Shown: positions 1-12,600, counted from the first letter of the stretch. The stretch is 64,000 bases of DNA from Fasciolopsis buskii (GCA_008360955.1 LUCM01009143.1:46699-110698); one strand, 5' to 3'. Numbers and translations are program-made. The notes: generated by a model from the sequence alone, not told the origin.

Positions 1-37
1 TACAATTAAGTCACTTAATGGCGCAGTTGTTTCATAT

Positions 38-415
38 CTAGCACAGACTAACCACACCGTGAATGTGACGCAAGCTTTCCGGACCCTGTATAAGGTCATA
101 GGTCAACAATCCAGGCTGGCAAAGTGTCGCCTCTTGAGCACTGCGGAAGCTGTCGCAATCCGTCTTCACACTCCTCCACTTTGTTCTCAAAAACAATTTG
201 TGGTTGCGCTTCAACTCCCCTGGCCCACCCTCCGTCCCAATACAAACCCTAGACAATAAATCAATTAACACAACACATTCTTGTGTATTCAGGTTATCCA
301 TGTAACACCACAAATCCCATCCCCACCCATATTTGTAACTGACTAATCCAATCTTTCCTATAGTGAAAATTTTTCGCCAAGATATATATATATATATATA
401 GTGATGTAATGACAT
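38..415 (-). pseudogene. Unrecognised reading-frame relic
   Basis: A 125-codon minus-strand frame. Its upstream (high-coordinate) end runs through a TA dinucleotide tract and gives the low-complexity peptide YIYIYI, so the annotated start is not believable. The remaining part, about residues 40-125, has balanced composition (for example KWRSVKTDCDSF and LLTYDLIQGPESL) and ends in a normal stop. I do not recognise a domain. It sits directly against a copy of the repeat module at 364-508, which suggests the frame belongs to an old transposable element rather than to a host gene. The window edge cuts off the downstream side. Confidence 0.25.
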
Positions 416-508
416 GAGTACGAATCACTGAAAACGAGCTTGTTCGCCAACTTCTGTTTTCTCAACGTGCTCAGTGGTAATCTTCAAGTAAGTGAAACAA
501 GCCAAGGA
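364..508 (+). repeat. (TA)n-linked SINE 3' module, copy 1
   Basis: The TA tract at 382-400 is followed by GTGATGTAATG and about 90 bases that recur almost unchanged at 46985-47094 (+) and, reversed, at 46259-46345 (-). The shared text includes the box GCGAACAAGC and the end block GTGCTCAGTGGTAAT. The bases just upstream (GAAAATTTTT, then GCCAAGATATA) also match the minus-strand copy at 46 kb, so the module continues into the SINE tail there. In this copy the SINE body is missing, consistent with 5' truncation. Confidence 0.75.
382..400. repeat. TA dinucleotide microsatellite
   Basis: Uninterrupted alternating TA run inside the repeat module. The same tract occurs in the two other module copies with different lengths, as expected for slippage. 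Confidence 0.9.
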
Positions 509-770
509 CCCGGCTGTATGCAGTTCTATTGGTCGTGCCAATCAGACGAGGGGGGATACATAAAGATAGCAATCGGAAATTGGGCACTTGACAGAATAGT
601 TTCAAAAATGGGATCACTTTCGGAGTAGAATGGTATGGGATAGATTGGGCGATTAAATGATGTCAAAGGCCAAGTAACCAAAGGAACATGAAAATGGAGA
701 AATTGGAAAGGTATATGCTGAACCCATGTTTGTCTGAGAATTGCCAGCAGTTACCGGTTTGGATCGCAGC

Positions 771-845
771 TTATGGTCTAGTGGTGGGGATAACACAACT
801 GCCCCGAATCTATATTGTGCGCGGTTCGAAATGCACTTGGGCGAC
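771..845 (+). repeat. tRNA-derived retroposon fossil
   Basis: The stretch TGGTCTAGTGGTGGGGATAA resembles a polymerase III A box and D-arm. About 50 bases later GCGCGGTTCGAAATGC resembles a B box and T-arm. The acceptor stem does not close and the last B-box bases deviate, so this is not a working tRNA gene. It is read as a decayed tRNA-derived SINE or tRNA pseudogene, of a different family from the hammerhead SINE. Confidence 0.45.
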
Positions 846-3599
846 AGAGGTATGGTTAAACAACCTGGTCAAAATGCTTAACAGACAGCGGTCCGGGAAG
901 GACTAGTCACAGGCAAGATGGGAGAATCATGCAACAAATGCGGATGTTTGGGTGCTTAAAATTGAAATACCCGGGGCAGACGTGGACATTATAAGGCGAC
1001 AGATGGATCACAGACTTAAATGGGAAAACTAACGCAATGGCGTAAGCAGAAGCAAGTTGTTTTTCGGAGTGCGTTTTCCAATAACAATCGAAAGTCGATT
1101 TCCTCAGTTAGAAATCACAACGCCCAATGCATGTTGAATCATTTGGTGGACAGTCTAACTACCCTAGTGTAGGACAAACTGAAGAGTTGGAATACCTGGG
1201 GAAAATACCGCTGGCAAACAACAGATTAAATGAGATTGCACGGAAATTCATGCCACCAATTTTGTGTATATCTTCTGGGCTAGTGGTGTTTTGGGCGTGA
1301 AATTTTCAGCAAATTTTCATGCAGGAATGTGCCAACTGGGGCTGCATTCTGTTTTATTGTTGAACCCTAATGAATTCCATGCACCGTTGCTTAAAACTAA
1401 CGAAAAAATATTCTAGCCTTTTGATTGATTCTCGAGGTTGATAGTGCATCATTCTAGGACTATTAAGGAACATAATTCACGAGAACTGAATTGCTGGAGA
1501 ACATTCTCTCTAGTCCAAAGGATTTCCAAAGAAGATTCATTCACTAACAGAAATCGTTCAGCTACCTCCAACACTATTTCAGTGAGACTAACCAGTTCAG
1601 GATTTTCTTCCAAACTTTTACCTGTGACAGATTAGAAACGTGGATCGCTGGTTTAAACCCTTGTCGGGGTTAGGCGATCTGCAATACTAATGATTAATGA
1701 TATAGCATTCACCGGAAAGCTGAGAATTCATATTTAGGTATTGTCTCAAACGTCACTTGAGGTTTAGAAAATGTTCTTGATGATTCATCTGTCAGGTGCA
1801 GTTATTCTGGAGGTGGATGAAATTCAGCAAATTTGATGGATTAGTTGCACTAGGACTACACTGACACCCGTGGCTATTCAACAGATCACACTGATCGGAT
1901 ATATTTATGTATGCTACTCGAAAAAGGAAACTGACAAATCAATGAATTTCTCATCAGTGCACCAGTCACATTCAAATATAATGAGCCTAGTATGCAGTTT
2001 ACTTGGAGCACATTAGTCTAGGCTACCTGTGGTGATCGAACTTCAAGTATTCGCCATTCTGGCCTAGATTTACTCATTTTTTAAGTCACTCAAAGCTTCA
2101 CAAGTTCTACCATGGCATGTTGGCTAACATTTGGCGAATCGAGCGGCAATGAAAAACTGATCATTATGACTCAAGACGGAAATGCTAGATGAAATATTTC
2201 TTTCTATTTTCATTCAGTTTTATTCAGACCAATGGTTCGAGAGTAGGAAGGGTTTATAAAAAGACAGTATATTGACATTGGTTTCGATATCTACTGTGTT
2301 AGATGGTGTTTCTCGGTTGTAACATTGGCCATTAAAATCGGAAAAAACGGCACATCCATCTTTGCTTCAGAAAAGAATGTTTCAGAACCTAATCTGTCGT
2401 CAGAGATTCTGGGTTCTCAGAATCAGTGGGGAGAGATTTCGTGCCCTCTGATTGCACACTTCCGGAAGGCCTATGTCTAATTTAGCGGGGCCGTCTATCA
2501 AAAAAGGAAATTCTAGGAGATACATTCACGGTGCCCAAAACTCTTGTATAAATACCTCAGCAAACAGTATTAACGTTTATGCCGTGCCAGAATCTTATTT
2601 CATCTTCGAATGGCCGCATCCGTGCATTGATTATTAGAACCACGGTTAAACAAAGCAACACTCGTGAGGCGCTGTGAGAAGACCTGGCATCGAGATTAAT
2701 CGACCGACAAAATGTCCAATTTGTACCATTTTAGCGGAATCATCTGATTAGGTGCTTCTTTATGTGTGAACCATCATGAACATTTCGACCGATTCTGTCC
2801 GCATTTCAAATCTGTTCAACTCTCACTTTCACAACTATCTGGATATCATGAGATGTTTCGACGGGTTATTGTGCTCAGCTGTGATCAAGTCACGAATGTC
2901 ATGTTCTGTTTTGCCGAAAAAAGGTACCCATTTATTTTTTCAACAAGCCAGCGCGATAAGTGCTTGGTCTAGGTTTTACGTTTGTCAGTTTCTTTGTTTC
3001 TTATTTGTTTGCAAAAATGTACAGGCGAGATGGTCGTTCTTCCAGGTGATTTTTAATACACCAACTACGGTTGCTTCTATTTCCACCATTCCGTAACTGT
3101 CGATTTTTGTTTATTCATTTATTTTTGTTGTTTTATTAGATTAGCGCGCAAAAATGATTCAATTTTGTGGTAGAATTTAGAGCGTCTGATTTGTTATCCG
3201 GTGTCCATATAAATAATAACTAACTCACCGCAAACAGATATTCGTGGAATTCTGTCGCAAAGCGAGGTCTCTAACTAAGAGGTAACCGAAACGCTGAGGT
3301 TGCAGTCCATTTTCCTAGATATGATTGGACATTTGGGTCTTGGCTTACTAGCCCAGCGCGAAACTGTAACTTCAAAATTTCCGTCACAAGCTCGAAGACC
3401 AACAGAAGTTAACCACGTTGTTTGATAAGAAGGATAAGTTCCTCCATAGCTCCCTCCTTTTTGCGTTGTCCCATGTGGACGAAAGGTGTGAAAAGTTTTG
3501 TTAACAATGTAAAGTCTATCTTGGCTGAAACTAGAGATGAACTTTGGTTAGGTATGCTTGAAATAACATAGGAATGATCTAGTTGTGAAAGGTTTCCAA

Positions 3600-3674
3600 C
3601 CACAGACGAATTCGAACCCACGGAAGGACCCTTTTGTATCGCTTATGCTCTATCAGCAGAGCTACTAGACCACA
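3600..3674 (-). repeat. tRNA-derived retroposon fossil
   Basis: On the minus strand TAGCTCTGCTGATAGAGCA is a good A box with a GCTC/GAGC D-stem, and GTGGGTTCGAATTCG is a good B box at the right spacing. The two ends (GTGGTCTAG and CGTCTGTGG) do not pair as an acceptor stem and there is no proper anticodon stem. A tRNA-derived SINE head or tRNA pseudogene is the best reading. It belongs to a separate family from the 46-kb SINE. Confidence 0.5.
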
Positions 3675-6600
3675 ATGAATGGGGTTAGAACATTTCGCTT
3701 AAGGACCAATGGCCGCTCCCTTAAGTTACACAGCCACGTGACGTCCAACGCAGGGAAATGTTCGTAATTGGACTTCCAGAGTAGGATTCCCCTATGAATC
3801 AAGCACCACCCATTAGTGAGAATTCTGTCCGCAAATTATAATTAGTGAATGCTAATTGACTCGTAGGGAAATCCCACGCTGGCAGTCAAATTACGGAAAG
3901 TTTACTGTGGCGGATGTCACATGAGTGCGCAATTTAAGCCTTTAGTCATTGACCGACTTGAGTAGATGCCAGCCAAAGTCGTTATTCTGCTTGAGAAAGT
4001 GGATAAAACTTCTCGCAAGTTTTGCACTTGATCGCCGTTTGTTTATCAACCTATGTTCAGCCAGTCTGCTATGAGGGCGACTATTTATTTACTCTGACTT
4101 ATAAACATCTGCAACCTTGTATAACTTCAGTTTGCTGACATCGGAATTTCTCAGACGAGTGTAAACCTGCAGTACAAGCTCATCTGTGCATCGTCTTTAC
4201 CCCACGGAAAGCAAGTAAGGATTCCATTATTCCACAAACAATGAACCGAAGCATTACTAGCCCCACGTCGTCTTGTGACCTGTTGGTTTGGTGAACGCAA
4301 AATGACTCTTAGTGCGCAGACAATCCTACGTGCTCTCGCGCCTAATTAGCTCACCTTGACCGCTGATTGTAAGAGTATCCACAAATAATTGGCGACCCCA
4401 ATAAATTGATTCTTTAATCAAAAATTTCGATATAGCGCATGTAATAACTGCAAACTCTTGGTTCCTTACTAAGACCCATAGATTCCAACTTGTTTGTCCA
4501 GCATAGACGAGTATCGACTTTTGATGAATACCATTATCTAGGCTAACATATGTGGGCAATACATATATTTTCGTCATTGCATTGCGGCATATTTTCAGTT
4601 CTTCCTATTAATCCCGATCAACGTATTCAACCTCTTCGTACAGCATGTACTGTTGAAGGCTGGATGAATTCATCTACATTTGTCTGTTTGTTAGCATAGG
4701 CGGCAGCAATAGCTCGGGTTTTGCCTAGGTCTAAAACTAATTGTAAAATTACGGGGCGCCATTGATAACCAGGAGTGGCACTCATCCTCAGAGAACAGGC
4801 AGCCAATGCTGCCCAAGGGAACATTAGGGAATCTTTTGCGAAGCAATTCCAGACGGTGCATGGAATTTACCAGGCAGATTGACTGCTTCAGTCATGCAGG
4901 TCGGACTAAATTTGTCATGAACTTTTTTCTATGCTGATGTTCTAAGTGATACATGTTATTTAGTGCAGTGTACACTATCTTGCATTCAATTGCCTCGGCT
5001 AAAACAGTTCGTACTGAGAATGCAGAAACGAAAATGAGTGAAAATGAAGTGAGTCGTATCCAGCACCGCATCGATTGCAAGTGGCTCAATATGGCTCTAA
5101 AAATCACTGCTCAAGAAAATCGACAATGTTCCGTTCACTGTGCACACAGACGTCGCCTCCGTTGATAGACACTCCACACGTGCAATGTTTCAGCCATTTC
5201 GGCTGTCAGAGTGTGGAAATGCTTAATGAATTTTCCACTTCGCCACTTCATCAAGTTCCACCGAAATGAAATGTTAGCTTCCCACAGTCTAACTGGTTTC
5301 ACCATTTGTCAGAGTAAATCACGTACAGTACTGGGTATCGTTTCTCATTTCTTTAATAAATGGTAGTAAATCTTGCTAAACTTTACTCCATGTTATTTCA
5401 CGTGCGCTGACGTATGCACAAACACACATACACATACACTAATGCACGTGCTGGAACAAAGACTGGTCTTTTGGTCACTCATCTTTCAATTTCTGCGTGT
5501 TTGTCTGAGAACTCATTCACCTCAACATTTATTTCCTAATTACATCATCTGTGTTTTCGCCTTCTTTTCTGATTAACAGAACACAAATTTACTCTTTCAG
5601 TAAGGGGTTGTGAATTGGTGAATTGGACAAGGGTGACCGGGGTCGAATCCTAGACGCTGACGTCCGTATGAGCAGACCACACTAAACTGACTACCACCGG
5701 TTTATGATGTAGCGCCTTTTGTAGGGCACAACTGAGTTACTTAAGATCAGTTTGCGTGCTGCATTTTGTCGTCCATGCTTCATGTAAACTGTTTCATATA
5801 TACGTAGCTATTTTCCAGGGTATAGGGGAAACCGTATATTGAAAACGAAACCTTGGAGCGTTCCATCTCACCAATTGCTGATTGGCATTTGGATTAAAAC
5901 GTGCATTAAGTATTTACTATTTCCGGATCATCGGAAGATATTTTGCCAATAGTTCATTGGCATTTATGGAATTCAATAAACCTATTTATTTTTGTGTCTA
6001 TTCCTTCTTTTGACGACTTTGTTTTGAGGTAGGCAGACGAGGACGTAAAAGGCAAACAAAACGTGCCCGTTCGATACAGTGCACGGATACGGATTATCAT
6101 CTCCTCGGACGACTGAACAGCTTAAGGTTTCTTTGTCCATTACGCACTGCCCAGTCAATGCGATTTTGTAGTCGGTTTGCTTCAAGTGGTTGAAAAAACA
6201 TTTTCCGATTGTTTAGTATGTAACTCGACCAAAAATAGTGGTTCCACCTTTAATTATAAGGATCCCATGCGCACCAAAAGCTTTTCAATAAGTGGCAAAA
6301 AAACAACTTTTGACAAATCACTCTATCAGTCGAAAATGGACTTAGTATCTACGTGTGCACCTCAGAATTTAAAGTCGTATTTTGATTATTAACTAAATAA
6401 GTAATTATTGTGAATGGTGCGATATTAATAACACAGCCGTGTTGGTAGATGTATATTTGATTGCAACCAGGTAATACTCAGGTGTAAGGAATACTGGGGT
6501 TGAGAGGAATGGATATCCATTTCTGACGATCACTAATAACCGCAAAATTAATGCAGACATATTGCTTGAAGCAGAGGCGAATATACATTGGAAAACAACC

Positions 6601-7448
6601 ATTTTTATTAGCTTCTGGCGAATTGGTTTACTAACACCAAACCTCTCAACTAATACTCACAATTGATTAGAGTTTCGTTTTTTGCTATAGTTCGGGCATT
6701 CATTCTGTCCAAAAATTCGTCGGAGTTGTTTAAAAGTCGACATGAGTTAATTTGAGCCTCATCGAACGTATATGTATTTTGCAGAAGCATCAGTTGAATG
6801 ATAAACCTAGAATACATCATGTTGATCCATTGGTGGCCGTTTACTTTTGGTTTGTATATTTTCTCTTAGGGACTAAATGGCGTAAGTAGTAATTTGGATG
6901 AAATCGGTTGCGGTTGCTTCAAAGTTGCAAAATTGAGAAGTCAGGTGATGGTAAGGGGATTCAAACCGGTGGTCTTCACCTTGAAAAGTCAAGATGTTGA
7001 TGAACAAAGCCTTACTAGTCATTGTAAGCAATAAAGTATGTGATAAGCAGTTTATTTACGGAACAACCGATAGCATTTGTATGTTCTTGCAAAATAGAAA
7101 ACTGGAATGAGAATTCATCGTCGTCAGTTTTATAAGCCCATGATACTCGATGAATTCATTGAGTGTTGTTCTACTAATCTTCGTGGTCGTCACATGTTTG
7201 AGTTGGTCACTGCGCAAAAGTAACAATAGCAGCTCATAATAATACATGTTCATGGATGTTCATGACTGATTGACAATTAGCTGTGTACTCTTACTGCCTG
7301 TGTCCTTTTTGACCATAAGTTAGGCATACAAATTTACACTCGCAGGTCCCGTCCGTGATTGGTCAATTCTAAATTTCAGGCGAAAGTGACCTTGGAGACG
7401 ATTCGACATGGAAGAATTGAACCTGTCAAGTCTACCATGTTATTCACG

Positions 7449-7454
7449 TATAAA
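7449..7454 (+). promoter_or_regulatory. Possible TATA box of the SLC22 gene
   Basis: TATAAA lies 69 bases upstream of the ATG at 7523, a plausible distance for a short 5' leader. TATA-like strings are common in this AT-rich sequence, so the call is weak without transcript ends. Confidence 0.3.
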
Positions 7455-7522
7455 CGCCCCCGTGATATTTGCTGCTAGCAGTGAACTGTGTGTCATGCCG
7501 AATGCAGTGACACTGTGGTGAA

Positions 7523-9379
7523 ATGTCTGCTGACGAACTGGATGATGTAGAACCAACCGTTGAGGAACAAGGAGAGATTGTGGAATTTCTAAATGTGGAC
7601 GAATGTTTGGAAGATGTTGTCGGATCGCACGGTTTGTGGCAATGGTTAATAGCTTTGTATCTCATGATCAGTACACCATCACCAACCACCTTACCCGTTT
7701 ATGCAAACAACCATTCCCCGTTCCGATGTCGAATGGAAGAACCAGTAGAGGATTATATCACACGCAAGCAGCTGACATTCACGGAGGTTGCCAAACGAAT
7801 TGGCCCATGGTCGAATTCGAACAATTCGCAAGTTCAGTCTACTTCTAACGGATGTACCAGATACAGTTTGGACTGGCTGACAGCAAATCTGGATCAGATT
7901 TTCCAGACGACATCACCCACGAATTTGCCATCGACCGAGACGGAAAAATGTCCCTTGGGATATATATTCAGTCAAAACAACAATAACTATCCGGGTAACG
8001 TGGTAAAGGAATTTGATTTAGTCTGTGATAAGGCATTTCTTCAGTCTCTTGGCACATCCGTTTATATGTTCGGTATGTTGATAGGATTCCTAATTGGTGG
8101 ATGGTGTGGTGATCGTTTCGGTCGACGGCTCACCCTGACTGTTGCAAGTGCAGTTGAAATATTTGGCACTATAATAGTATGTGTGGCACCAAACTTCGCT
8201 GTTTACGTTCTGTTCCGCGCAGTTGTTGCCGTCGGAAACACGGTAAAAGTGTCCGTGGGCAATGTGCTAGTTTACGAAATAACCGTGGCTCGCTATCGTT
8301 CCATGTTTGGTGCTATTCTGGCTCTGGGTTTGGATTTCGTATTTCGTGCCTATATGGCCTTGTGTGCCTACTTGATTCCGGATTGGCGAGCTTTAAATGG
8401 GGCGTTAATGTGTACAGGAGCTTTGGGTTTCTTATACCCGTTGATATTACCGGAATCACCACGTTGGCTGATTTCACAAAAACGTTTGCGCAAAGCAATC
8501 GATGAGATGCACCGAGGATGCCAGATCAACGAGCGCCATTCAGTAGTCAAACAAGAGGATTATTTTGATCAGCTTCGGGACAGGGTTGAGCAGATAGAGG
8601 AAAGGATTAAACCCATGCGGCCAAGATGTCGTTGCCATTGCAAGGGATGGAGAAATGCGATATGGATGAAATTGTTCAAAACCGCCAAACTTATTCGGCT
8701 CACTGCACTGAGTTCGTTTGTGGTGTTTGGAATAACAATGTGCTTCTTTGGACTATTGTTGTACGCAGAGGTTCTCTCGGGTTCCATTTACTTGAATGGA
8801 TTTCTCAGTTCTCTGACCGCTATTCCAGCCAACGTGGGTGCTGGTCTCATTTATCGATTCATTAGATCCAGGAAAAAACCCTTAGTTGCCATCCTCAGCC
8901 TAGCCGCTATCGCCCTCGTTTTTAGTCTATTTAATAGCTTTGTGAAAACAAAAAATGTGGACTTAGTTCTTACCATCTGTTCCAATATTGGTTTGATTTT
9001 AATTAATGCATCAGTTTGCATGATTTATGTCTATGTGGCCGAGTTTTTCCCGTCCGAAATTCGTAGCTACGGTTTTGGATTTGTGTTTGCCCTCTCACGT
9101 GTTGGAGCTATGATTTGCCCGTTCGTGAATGATTTGGATGCGAGTTTGAGTCACGGGTCCCCGATGGTAATCTACGCCGCTTTATTGATAGCAGTGGTAT
9201 GGACTCTAAATCTACTGCCTGAAACGCATGGGGAAAATATCTGTGATTTCGTGGAACAAAAGCAAACAGAATGTGAAGACGATGACGATGAGGAGGAGGT
9301 CGCAGATGGAATAGCAATGGGGAATGAAAGGACTTGGAATGGCAGAACCGAATCCCGTCGAGAATTGTATTTAACGTGA
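7523..9379 (+). CDS. SLC22-family organic ion transporter (intronless)
   Basis: A 618-residue major facilitator superfamily protein that should sit in the plasma membrane and move organic ions. Family hallmarks, in order: N-terminal GSHGLWQW leading into TM1 (about 38-58); a long extracellular loop (60-170) with cysteines 69, 111, 143 and 168 and possible N-glycosylation sites at N63 and N100; EFDLVCDK before TM2; the MFS loop GDRFGRR (196-202); ESPRWL (311-316) after TM6; a central cytoplasmic loop to about 390; AEFFPSEIRSYGFGF (506-520) at TM10-11; LPETHG (565-570) after TM12. An acidic tail, CEDDDDEEEV, follows. The length is normal for SLC22 and there is no disabling mutation. The start fits because it precedes the conserved N-terminal motif and has G at -3. 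TM11 reads SRVG, with R526 where cation-type OCTs carry Asp in my recollection of the family, so an OAT/OCTN-like substrate class is more likely than a classical OCT. That subtype is inference. Confidence 0.93.
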   Translation: MSADELDDVEPTVEEQGEIVEFLNVDECLEDVVGSHGLWQWLIALYLMISTPSPTTLPVYANNHSPFRCRMEEPVEDYITRKQLTFTEVAKRIGPWSNSNNSQVQSTSNGCTRYSLDWLTANLDQIFQTTSPTNLPSTETEKCPLGYIFSQNNNNYPGNVVKEFDLVCDKAFLQSLGTSVYMFGMLIGFLIGGWCGDRFGRRLTLTVASAVEIFGTIIVCVAPNFAVYVLFRAVVAVGNTVKVSVGNVLVYEITVARYRSMFGAILALGLDFVFRAYMALCAYLIPDWRALNGALMCTGALGFLYPLILPESPRWLISQKRLRKAIDEMHRGCQINERHSVVKQEDYFDQLRDRVEQIEERIKPMRPRCRCHCKGWRNAIWMKLFKTAKLIRLTALSSFVVFGITMCFFGLLLYAEVLSGSIYLNGFLSSLTAIPANVGAGLIYRFIRSRKKPLVAILSLAAIALVFSLFNSFVKTKNVDLVLTICSNIGLILINASVCMIYVYVAEFFPSEIRSYGFGFVFALSRVGAMICPFVNDLDASLSHGSPMVIYAALLIAVVWTLNLLPETHGENICDFVEQKQTECEDDDDEEEVADGIAMGNERTWNGRTESRRELYLT

Positions 9380-9591
9380 ACATTTATCTGTGATCGGATC
9401 CTGTGAAGGGAAATCCCAAGCAGCAGCAGTGTCAATTAGCAGAATCCAATGTGAAACTCACAGACGCACACACGCGAACGCACACAAACACAAGATAAAT
9501 AGACACACTCTGTATCTACTTCGTTTTCTATACAATGCACAATTTCCGCAGATTGTAAGTTTTCTGAGAAAAGGTGAAGTTTAATTTGCAA

Positions 9592-9597
9592 AATAAA
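9592..9597 (+). promoter_or_regulatory. Candidate poly(A) signal of the SLC22 gene
   Basis: AATAAA lies 213 bases after the stop codon of the transporter, the first perfect hexamer downstream. The 3' leader between them is rich in CA and GCA repeats. Confidence 0.45.
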
Positions 9598-9599
9598 AT

Positions 9600-9998
9600 C
9601 TATCGTTTGAAAGGTTCCGTTCACGATTCCTCCGAAGGGGCCCCCTTATTTTTTAAATTTCAGCTGGTAATTATTTTAGAACAAGCAAGCAGTTCTCTAC
9701 TTGGTATTTCATTCTCTCCGTTTCATAAGAGTTTCTACATCGTGGTTTCAGTTTTTTTCGTGTCCGTGACCTCATTTTTTTCTTCTGATGCACAAAAGAT
9801 ACAAATTACCGCCGAAATGAATGCACGCTTTCTTAAGTAGTACGCCTGCCCACGCACGGACACGAGGGTTCGTGCACACGCACTCACATATACCCACAAG
9901 AGATCCGCTCCGGACACGTGCGTGACGGTCGTTTTCATTATGCTGGACCAACACCGATTTTCTTCTGTGACCCTTTTCATGTTTATTCACACACACAC

Positions 9999-10033
<35 letters not shown>

Positions 10034-12600
10034 ACCTGGGAGCTACACACCGAGGCACATGACTTGGTTCATAGGGCAAGCTTAACTGGTAAAGCGTTGT
10101 AACTGGCATTGTTGGTTGATCCATTTAAGATCGGTGGCTAAGCTCTCCATTGTATGGTTTACTATTCGTATCACATTGGTTGTTTCAGTATTCAAAACAG
10201 TACACCATAATTAAAGACACGCATATAGTCCATGAATTACTGAGGAAGACTAGTAGAATAAGCTGTATCGATTTTTACGGGTGCTCAGTTTGGCATCTTA
10301 GTTTGGGATCAACTACTCTGAATGAGAGCGCTAAATATTTGTTCAAGTCATTGCAAAAAGGCGATAGGACAAAACGAGGGCTTATTTCTGTTCCATATGT
10401 GCACTAACTAATAAATGCTTTTATTTTATTTCAATTTCAAGCCCGACTGGAACAGAGTGTAACACTGGTTGAAGGACCATCAGAGCATCATATGACCAGA
10501 ACTGTTGCGCATATCTGACCTTTAAAAGCAGACTTCTCAGTGGATGAGTAGTGGTGCACTTCCGATTAAGCCAATCGTGTCATGTTATTCTCTAGGCAAG
10601 ACGAAGACTGATAAGGGGCAGAAATTCAGAGGGCACACAAATAAGACCACCGAGATTACACAAAAATGGTATGAATGGCCAAGAGCTGTCAAAAGATGGC
10701 ACAATAATCACCAGAAAACCAGCCTGTATAAACAGACTTTGGATAGCGTTACCTGATAACTAATAGACTATTCTCAAAGACGCACAAGTTCACTACGAAG
10801 GTGAGCGTTTTACCATTGAAATAAACACCTGTTCTCAGCGATTTTATCTGGTGCCGTGATTCGCAGCCCAAATTGTTCATTTTTTAAGGCCTTGTCTTGA
10901 CTGCAAATTGGGAATCGAAATTGTCAGGCTCGAAGATCGAGGGATTCTGCTTTTGTCTTTTCTTGAGTTATTGCAATGTAGAACTAAGTTACACAAAAAA
11001 CGTTTAAATCAAGTCTTGCCTTCTGTGCGAAAATCGTTGCACGTGAGATTGCCATACCATCGGGCGGGAAGTGTTGGCCAAGAGGTGAACGTCGAACAAC
11101 TCGGGTATGAACATTCCAGTGTCTTATTCCGACACATTCGAGTGATTTGATTCATGCCACCTTTCGTGTGATTTTCTATTGATAAATAACTAAGAAGAAG
11201 GATAAAAACACCTACTTAAAAGTATTGTGAAAAGAACAAATAACAATATGCAAAGCATGGAAGTTGTTCGTCAATTAATTATACGATTAGTTTCGATTTA
11301 TCTATTGCAATTTAGTTAATCGATCTAAACACAACTAGATCCTGCAGCCTAGTACTTCTGTTGCATATATCTCAAGATAACGAACAACGGGGATGAAGTT
11401 TGCGAGTGGTCGTCAATTTTTAGCAGCGCGTCCGGGCTCAGTGCTATGGCTTGACACTGTCTGATATCCAGGTCCGAATTAGGGTACCTTTCATCATGAG
11501 CTGCACGATTTGTACTGAAGAATCTCTGATTTCGACCGGGATCAACTCGATAGGCCTGTCAGGGATGGAGGTAGAACCGTAAGCCTCAGGCCGATTACAG
11601 AGTGAAAACAGGTAGTACCTAGGCTTTCAGTCCCGCTGAATCGTGAACCATGTTTAAAGGCAACTTATGTGGTACAATAGCCTTCTCAAGGTCAACGGTC
11701 CTGTGGAATAGATCGATTATCAACCAATTTTTAATAGCACGTTATAAAGGATAACTGTTATCGTAAGACCACTCCATCAGCCATTGATTTCCCTGCTAAT
11801 CTTTCATGAGCGTAGGTCAGCAGTGATTGCAATACATTTAGGGCTGTACTAGTTGTGGATTTTCTATTTATTCATTAGTATTATCATTCATTTCTCTGGA
11901 TAATGGTGGAAGGAAATCACAACTGAAACATATAATTATTGATAATTCATTTAGACTTTTGCATATCTACCGAGCAAACGAAAGCATTTAAGTTCATTAT
12001 TCTCACATCATACTTCAGCCAACTGACCTTTTTGGTGGAAAACGTTTAATTCATGAGCTTCAGTGGTGAATGTTTGTTTGGTCTGGGAAGCGGCTAACGC
12101 AATTTGATAATCTTGTTCAAAAAGGAACGGCATCCCGAAAAAGTAATCGATTTCAAGCGACAGATTGGTGTATCTAGTGACAATTTATTGACAAATTCGA
12201 TGGTGTAATCAAAGCCAGTCATCACTAGTGTGACTCTGCCAATGGTACCACTTACAGAAACAGTTTGTGAAAAAGTTTTGTTAAATACGACACACGTGAA
12301 CAAGGCGTATACCGCAGGTTAGAAGTTGTAAAACAACACATAACTACTTAAAATTGATTAATGCCTGTTCTAAGTAGGAGGGGCTTCAGGAGCTATCAAC
12401 ATTTCATTGGCTGAATGTTTGTCTCATAATCATTGTTTACTTCATGCCTAGCGTGTAATTTTGATCTGTTCCTCTTGAGTGAGTGAATTATACATGGTTT
12501 ACTATTGGCGTCTGTGTTTGGACGCCCACACGATTCGTCCCCTTAATTCTGACCGGTAATCTTGATAGAGGTAGGCATGTGTTTGACCCCGTTAGCTCGG
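9600..12600. other. Non-coding stretch with CA-rich DNA
   Basis: No supported gene. Contents I can see are CA-rich patches, the CA microsatellite near 10.0 kb, and a weak tRNA-like string near 10070-10135: a D-arm-like AACTGGTAAAGCG and a B-box-like GGTTGATCC that lacks one base. The short frames overlap on both strands and carry no recognisable motif. Confidence 0.55.
9988..10033. repeat. CA microsatellite
   Basis: A run of CA units interrupted by regular ACATAC variants, about 46 bases long. Confidence 0.9.

Larger units (their letters stand above)
509..7400. other. Non-coding stretch, no supported gene
   Basis: Only short frames (below about 110 codons) occur here. They overlap on both strands and show no recognisable domain or consistent splice signals. 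Visible items are two tRNA-like fossils (near 0.8 and 3.6 kb, listed separately), a weak B-box-like site near 5630, and CA-rich patches near 5420-5440. The rest reads as unannotated intergenic or intronic DNA. Confidence 0.6.

Noticed and set aside
3600..3674. A functional tRNA gene.
   Set aside because: A and B boxes are good but the acceptor and anticodon stems do not form.
5605..5660. tRNA-like B box (GGGGTCGAATCC).
   Set aside because: No A box at a suitable distance; a single box is too weak.
8200..9380. Several open frames on both strands inside the SLC22 gene.
   Set aside because: Shadows of the transporter coding sequence in other frames.
10065..10140. tRNA-like D-arm and B-box string.
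   Set aside because: The B box lacks one base and no stems close; kept only as a note in the non-coding entry.
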